The notes under the pieces are model-generated. The model worked only from the letters and a program-made list of their open reading frames with translations. It did not search any database and was not told where the DNA came from. Positions 60,137 through 64,000 of a stretch of DNA of 64,000 nucleotides are shown here, piece by piece (within the stretch, counting starts at the first letter, position 1; every line of letters starts with the position of its first letter). The stretch covers positions 30,844,536-30,908,535 of the forward strand of contig CM065711.1 in NCBI GenBank assembly GCA_017654935.2. Reading direction: 5' to 3'. Origin of the DNA: Phymorhynchus buccinoides. Lineage: Eukaryota; Mollusca; Gastropoda; Neogastropoda; Raphitomidae. The position numbers and the translations under genes are program-made.

Positions 60137-60332
60137 TTACACCCCACCTCATATATGCGCATAAAATCTACACAGTCACTCACCCACCCACTATTCAAGC
60201 CACAATCACGCATATATTCAGCCCACAATCTCCCACCCCCTACCCCGCATATCCCCTCTTCCACATACAGCATCACCCATTCGTCCCCTTTTCAAGATCC
60301 TTGTTATCAAGGAAGACTATTAATATATACTA

Positions 60333-60991
60333 TTATACGTGTTTCCCTTCCACAGAGACAAAAACCGGTTTACTCACACGAATATTTATCCCACACTCCG
60401 TGGGCTTCTTCAGCATTCTGTTAGCAGAAAGATTTGCTTGTGGTGAGTAGATTTCACTTGCATTTGTTTGTTCACAGGTAGGATGAATTGACAGTCTGTG
60501 TAGGCTACCAATAGTAGAATTGCTGACTGGTGGTAAGTCAATACCAAGATCTCTCTTGAAACTTTGTTTTGTCAGCCTAATGTTGATGCCTTCTTTATTT
60601 TCCTTTTTGACGGGATGCAGTTCTGTTTCAACGATGCTGGAGAGGGTTAAATCAAGAGAATGGCCACATTCAGTGAGGTGGGGGTAGAAGGCAGAGTCCT
60701 TTCTTGTTTGATGTGCCTTGAACCTGTTTATGAAGGTCCTTTCAGCTTCCCCAATGTAATCTTCACTACAATCAGACCACTGAATGTGGTAGACTGCTCC
60801 ACAACACTTTGCTTTTGCCAGTTTTGTCTTTGACACGGACAAGTTGGTTTCTCAAGGAATTAGCAGGTTTGTGGAAAATCCTTACTCTGTGTCGCTTGAA
60901 GGACCGAGCAAGTCTCCCAGATACACCTTTCACGAAAGGAATACCTACTGAGAGTTCGTCTGCTGATGGCTTGTATCTACCGGCTTAGGGG
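60333..60991 (-). pseudogene. PLE GIY-YIG endonuclease domain, antisense (copy B)
   Basis: Counterpart of 26,172-26,830 with the same motifs and frame shift and only scattered substitutions (for example D to E in the V-K-K-E-N-K-E stretch). Confidence 0.82.
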
Positions 60992-61829
60992 CATTAAAAT
61001 CCATTAGGGGTATCCATTTTACTGGAGGGCATTTGTGACATGGTTTTGTTCAGATTTATTGTCTGCCACCTTTGTCGGTATGACATCAGTCCGATGGAGC
61101 AGGGTTCGAACCACAGATTGTTTATGTTCCAGGGGCGATGTGAATCAAAACTCAGATATTGATCTGTATGGATGGAACAGGGTTCGTACCACAAATTTGT
61201 TATATACCAGGGGGTGATGTGAGTAAAAATTCAGATACTGATCTGTGTGGGTGGCCTTCCTGTAAACTGCAGCTGTTATGATGCCGTCAGCTTTTCTCCT
61301 CAGTAGGTTTTCCAGAAATGTAATGTTGCCCTCCTTTCCTTCTCTACTTCACAGGTGTTAGAATCAATGGAGTTGATGTGGGGATAGATATGTAGGTGAA
61401 GACAGTGTTCCTTTGTACAGTTGATGATTCCTCTACCTTGTGTTTGCCTTGTGTGTCATTCCCTAGCTTGGTTGGTGGTTGGGGGTAGTGAAAAGAGAAG
61501 AAACAGTTCTGAGACCAGAGAAACGTGAAGGAAAACAGCACGTTGATGACAGTGCGCCTAAAGATCGAATGGTGATTATGTTATTATGCAGGCATTTGAG
61601 GAAAATGTGATCATGGATCAGCGCTGGTAGCGTGCAAGTGTTGCCCTGGCGGTACTGAGTTGACACAGTACTGAAGTGATGATACTAATGTGCAGCAAAT
61701 ATACTTGCAGTATCGGTGTGTGCTTCAAAACAGCGTAACCTCAGACTGTTGGCATGCTTTTGTTTACGTCCATCCCAACTCCTTCTTATCAATAGAAGTG
61801 GGAGTTCAACACTAGCGATTTAAGTCATG

Positions 61830-62572
61830 TTCTGATGATTCTGATCGACATATTAATGTTGTTAACGTTTTGATGATTCTCATAGTCATGTGGTGTTCGT
61901 GGTTGGGTGATTGTGATCAGCAAATGTTAGTGTTTTGATGATTCTGATCGGCATAATGTTGTTAGTGGTTTGATGATTCTGATCGGCATAATGTTGTTAG
62001 TGTTTTGATGATGCTGATCGGCATAATGTTGTTAGTGTTTTGATGATTCTGATCGGCATAATGTTGTTAGTGTTTTAGTGTTTTGATGATTCTGATCAGC
62101 AAATGTTAGTGTTTTGATGATTCTGATCAGCATATGTTGTTAGTGGTTTGATGATTCTGATCGGCATATGTTGTTAGTGGTTTGGTGATTCTGATCGGCA
62201 TATGTTGCTAGTGGTTTGGTGATTCTGATCAACATATGTTGTTAGTGGTTTGGTGATTCTGATCGGCATACTATTGTTAGTGGTTTGGTGATTCTGATCG
62301 GCATAATGTTGTTAGTGTTTTGATGATTCTGATCAGCAAATGTTAGTGTTTTGATGATTCTGATCGGCATATGTTGTTAGTGTTTTGATTATTCTGATCA
62401 GCAAATGTTAGTGTTTTGATTATTCTGATCAGCAAATGTTGTTAGTGTTTTGATTATTCTGATCAGCAAATGTTAGTGTTTTGATGATTGTGATCGGCAT
62501 ATGTTGTTCGTGGTTTGATGATTCTGATCAGCAAATGTTAGTGTTTTGATGATTCTGATCGGCCGATGTTTT
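61830..62572 (+). repeat. 31-35 bp interspersed minisatellite (copy B)
   Basis: Same two unit forms as at 27,690-28,402, with different unit order and number, particularly in 62,090-62,460. Confidence 0.92.
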
Positions 62573-63406
62573 GTTCCAGTAACTTGTGCTTCAATGTACT
62601 ATTGGGGAAAAAAAGTAGTTTTGAAACAATGAAAGCGGTCGTGTTGTACATCTGTTTTCCTCATTGGGTTAGTGTTTTGTCTGCCACGCTGAGCCCTTGC
62701 TTCTGTCTTGTGGTGTGTTTTGTTGTGTACAGTAACCTTCTTCACTGTGTCTTGTGCTTGCATTTGCAGTGCCTGGACTGAATAAACCTGTTGTGTACCC
62801 GAGCTGACAAAAACAAAACAAAAACTGTTGTTATTATGACAAGAATCATAGTATTGGAACACATTCCACACATTCACACACACAAAACGGAGCACATGTC
62901 ACCATACTAACTGGTTGAATCACATCCTAGCTTCGTCTCAACGTCTCAAACTGGCCAATGAGTTGTGTGATGACTTAACAGAACACTCCGGTTGTTGACA
63001 GTTTGGAACGTTATTCACAACAGTCATCAGCAGCAATACAACCGATGACGATGGAGGACACATTGACGTACTTGCTCTTTTATCACTATACCTTTGGCAT
63101 TAGTTTTGTATTTGTTTTTTGGTACATTCTAGTCACAAAGACTTAGGGGCCATTTCCACAAGCCTTTTCTACCGGTCTCAGAGCGGTTTGAAAGCGGTTC
63201 TGTGCATTTACATTACACGTGAAACAGTTTGATCAAAAGCGCTCTCAGACCTGCTAGCGTCCAGCTAGGCCCGAGACTGGTTTTGGTCTGTTTGGATGCC
63301 AGACATCTCTGGAATGTGCCCCCTCCCTTACCGCTTCGCAGGAAATTTCTCAGAGCAATGCAGGCCTACATTCTTTTTTCTCCCCCTTTTCTTTTATCTC
63401 ACGAAA

Positions 63407-63616
63407 ATGGACGACGAAGCTTCAAGAGAGTGTGTTTGGAGTTCTGACGAAACAAGTTTGTTGATTGATGTGTGGTCGGATGACCAAATACAAGTCGAAT
63501 TGAATGGAGGGAAAAGAAACATTTTAGTTTTTGCGCGCATTGCAAAAAAATTAAAAGAGGATCACGGCATTGACCGCACCAGCTTCGAATGTCGTAACAA
63601 AATCATGCGTGGTTGA
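63407..63616 (+). CDS. Short SANT/Myb-like ORF (copy B), truncated domain
   Basis: Counterpart of 29,266-29,475 with the same length and stop. Differences include G to E in S-R-E-C-V-W, V to I in K-R-N-I-L, and R to E in F-E-C-R-N-K-I. Domain and interpretation are as for copy A. Confidence 0.5.
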   Translation: MDDEASRECVWSSDETSLLIDVWSDDQIQVELNGGKRNILVFARIAKKLKEDHGIDRTSFECRNKIMRG

Positions 63617-63806
63617 TGCTGAAAGTCTAGTGCCTGAATGTTGCACAGACAAGATGAAGCAAACAATGACAGAAACAATGAAATCAATCGCTTTCTTCTC
63701 TGTGCACTCTCGACAATCAGAAATCTCAATCTCTGAGCTCTTTGCCTTCTCCTCCTAGTCAACCAGGAACAGAGTGAAACCTATGGAGCTCAAAAATGAT
63801 AAAATA

Positions 63807-63841
63807 GTGGTTTGGTGATTCTGAATATGTTGTTAAAAATA
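63807..63841 (+). repeat. Minisatellite unit inserted outside its array (copy B only)
   Basis: A 35-bp insertion relative to copy A reading GTGGTTTGGTGATTCTGA then ATATGTTGTTA. It matches a unit of the minisatellite at 61,830-62,572 less a few bases, and is flanked by AAAATA on both sides (63,801-63,806 and 63,836-63,841). Confidence 0.75.
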
Positions 63842-64000
63842 CCAGTTAACTACTTAACTGGCTTTAATATACCAGTTAAGTAGTTAACTATCTTTTCTTA
63901 TTCTAGTTAAGTAGTTAACTGATATATTCAACGTCCGCTTCCGGCAAAAGAAAATTCAGTTAACTGTTAAGTGGCATTCAGGAAAATCAACTCCTTAACT

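Overview
The window is animal genomic DNA, most likely from a mollusc and probably a gastropod. It has no prokaryotic gene organisation. It carries large single-exon receptors that combine LDL-receptor class A (LDLa), C-type-lectin-like, LRR and rhodopsin-type 7TM domains (the Lymnaea GRL101 / relaxin-receptor-like LGR group), together with several non-LTR retrotransposon lineages, Penelope-like elements and long CA/CT microsatellites. The taxonomic call is inference from gene family and repeat content only.

Layout. (i) 1-3,280: simple repeats and two broken LINE 3' ends. (ii) 3,290 to about 8,990: a 5'-truncated, decayed Penelope-like element (PLE) whose GIY-YIG endonuclease domain is interrupted by a 72-copy, 45-bp minisatellite (4,893-8,128) made from its own coding sequence. 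(iii) 8,383-29,890 (copy A) and 42,413-64,000 (copy B) are colinear near-identical copies of one region. In order each holds the PLE 3' region, LINE fragments, a candidate minus-strand first exon, a decayed LINE, receptor 1, receptor 2, an antisense LINE with a repeated zinc-finger half, an antisense PLE endonuclease, a minisatellite and a short SANT/Myb-like ORF. (iv) 29,891-30,390 is a 500-base gap of N. (v) 30,391-42,412 holds a nearly intact APE-RT-RNase H LINE with a CCHC gag-like ORF1, followed by a second diverged LINE tail. Its 3' end abuts copy B exactly where A/B homology begins, inside the PLE 3' region.

The host genes are the two adjacent same-strand receptors, present in both copies. 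Receptor 2 keeps the standard 7TM signalling residues (Asp in TM2, D-R-F after TM3, C-W-F-P in TM6). Receptor 1 has an intact 1,287-codon frame but has lost the TM2 Asp, the TM3 Arg and the TM6 Pro, so it looks like a non-signalling or differently signalling partner. Neither exon encodes a signal peptide or a usable start ATG. Both appear to begin at a phase-1 splice acceptor, so first exons lie elsewhere. Copy B of receptor 2 carries a one-base frameshift.

The N gap, the LINE boundary and the low divergence make it quite possible that A and B are two haplotypes placed in tandem by the assembler rather than a true duplication. This should be settled before the 'two pairs of receptors' are taken literally.
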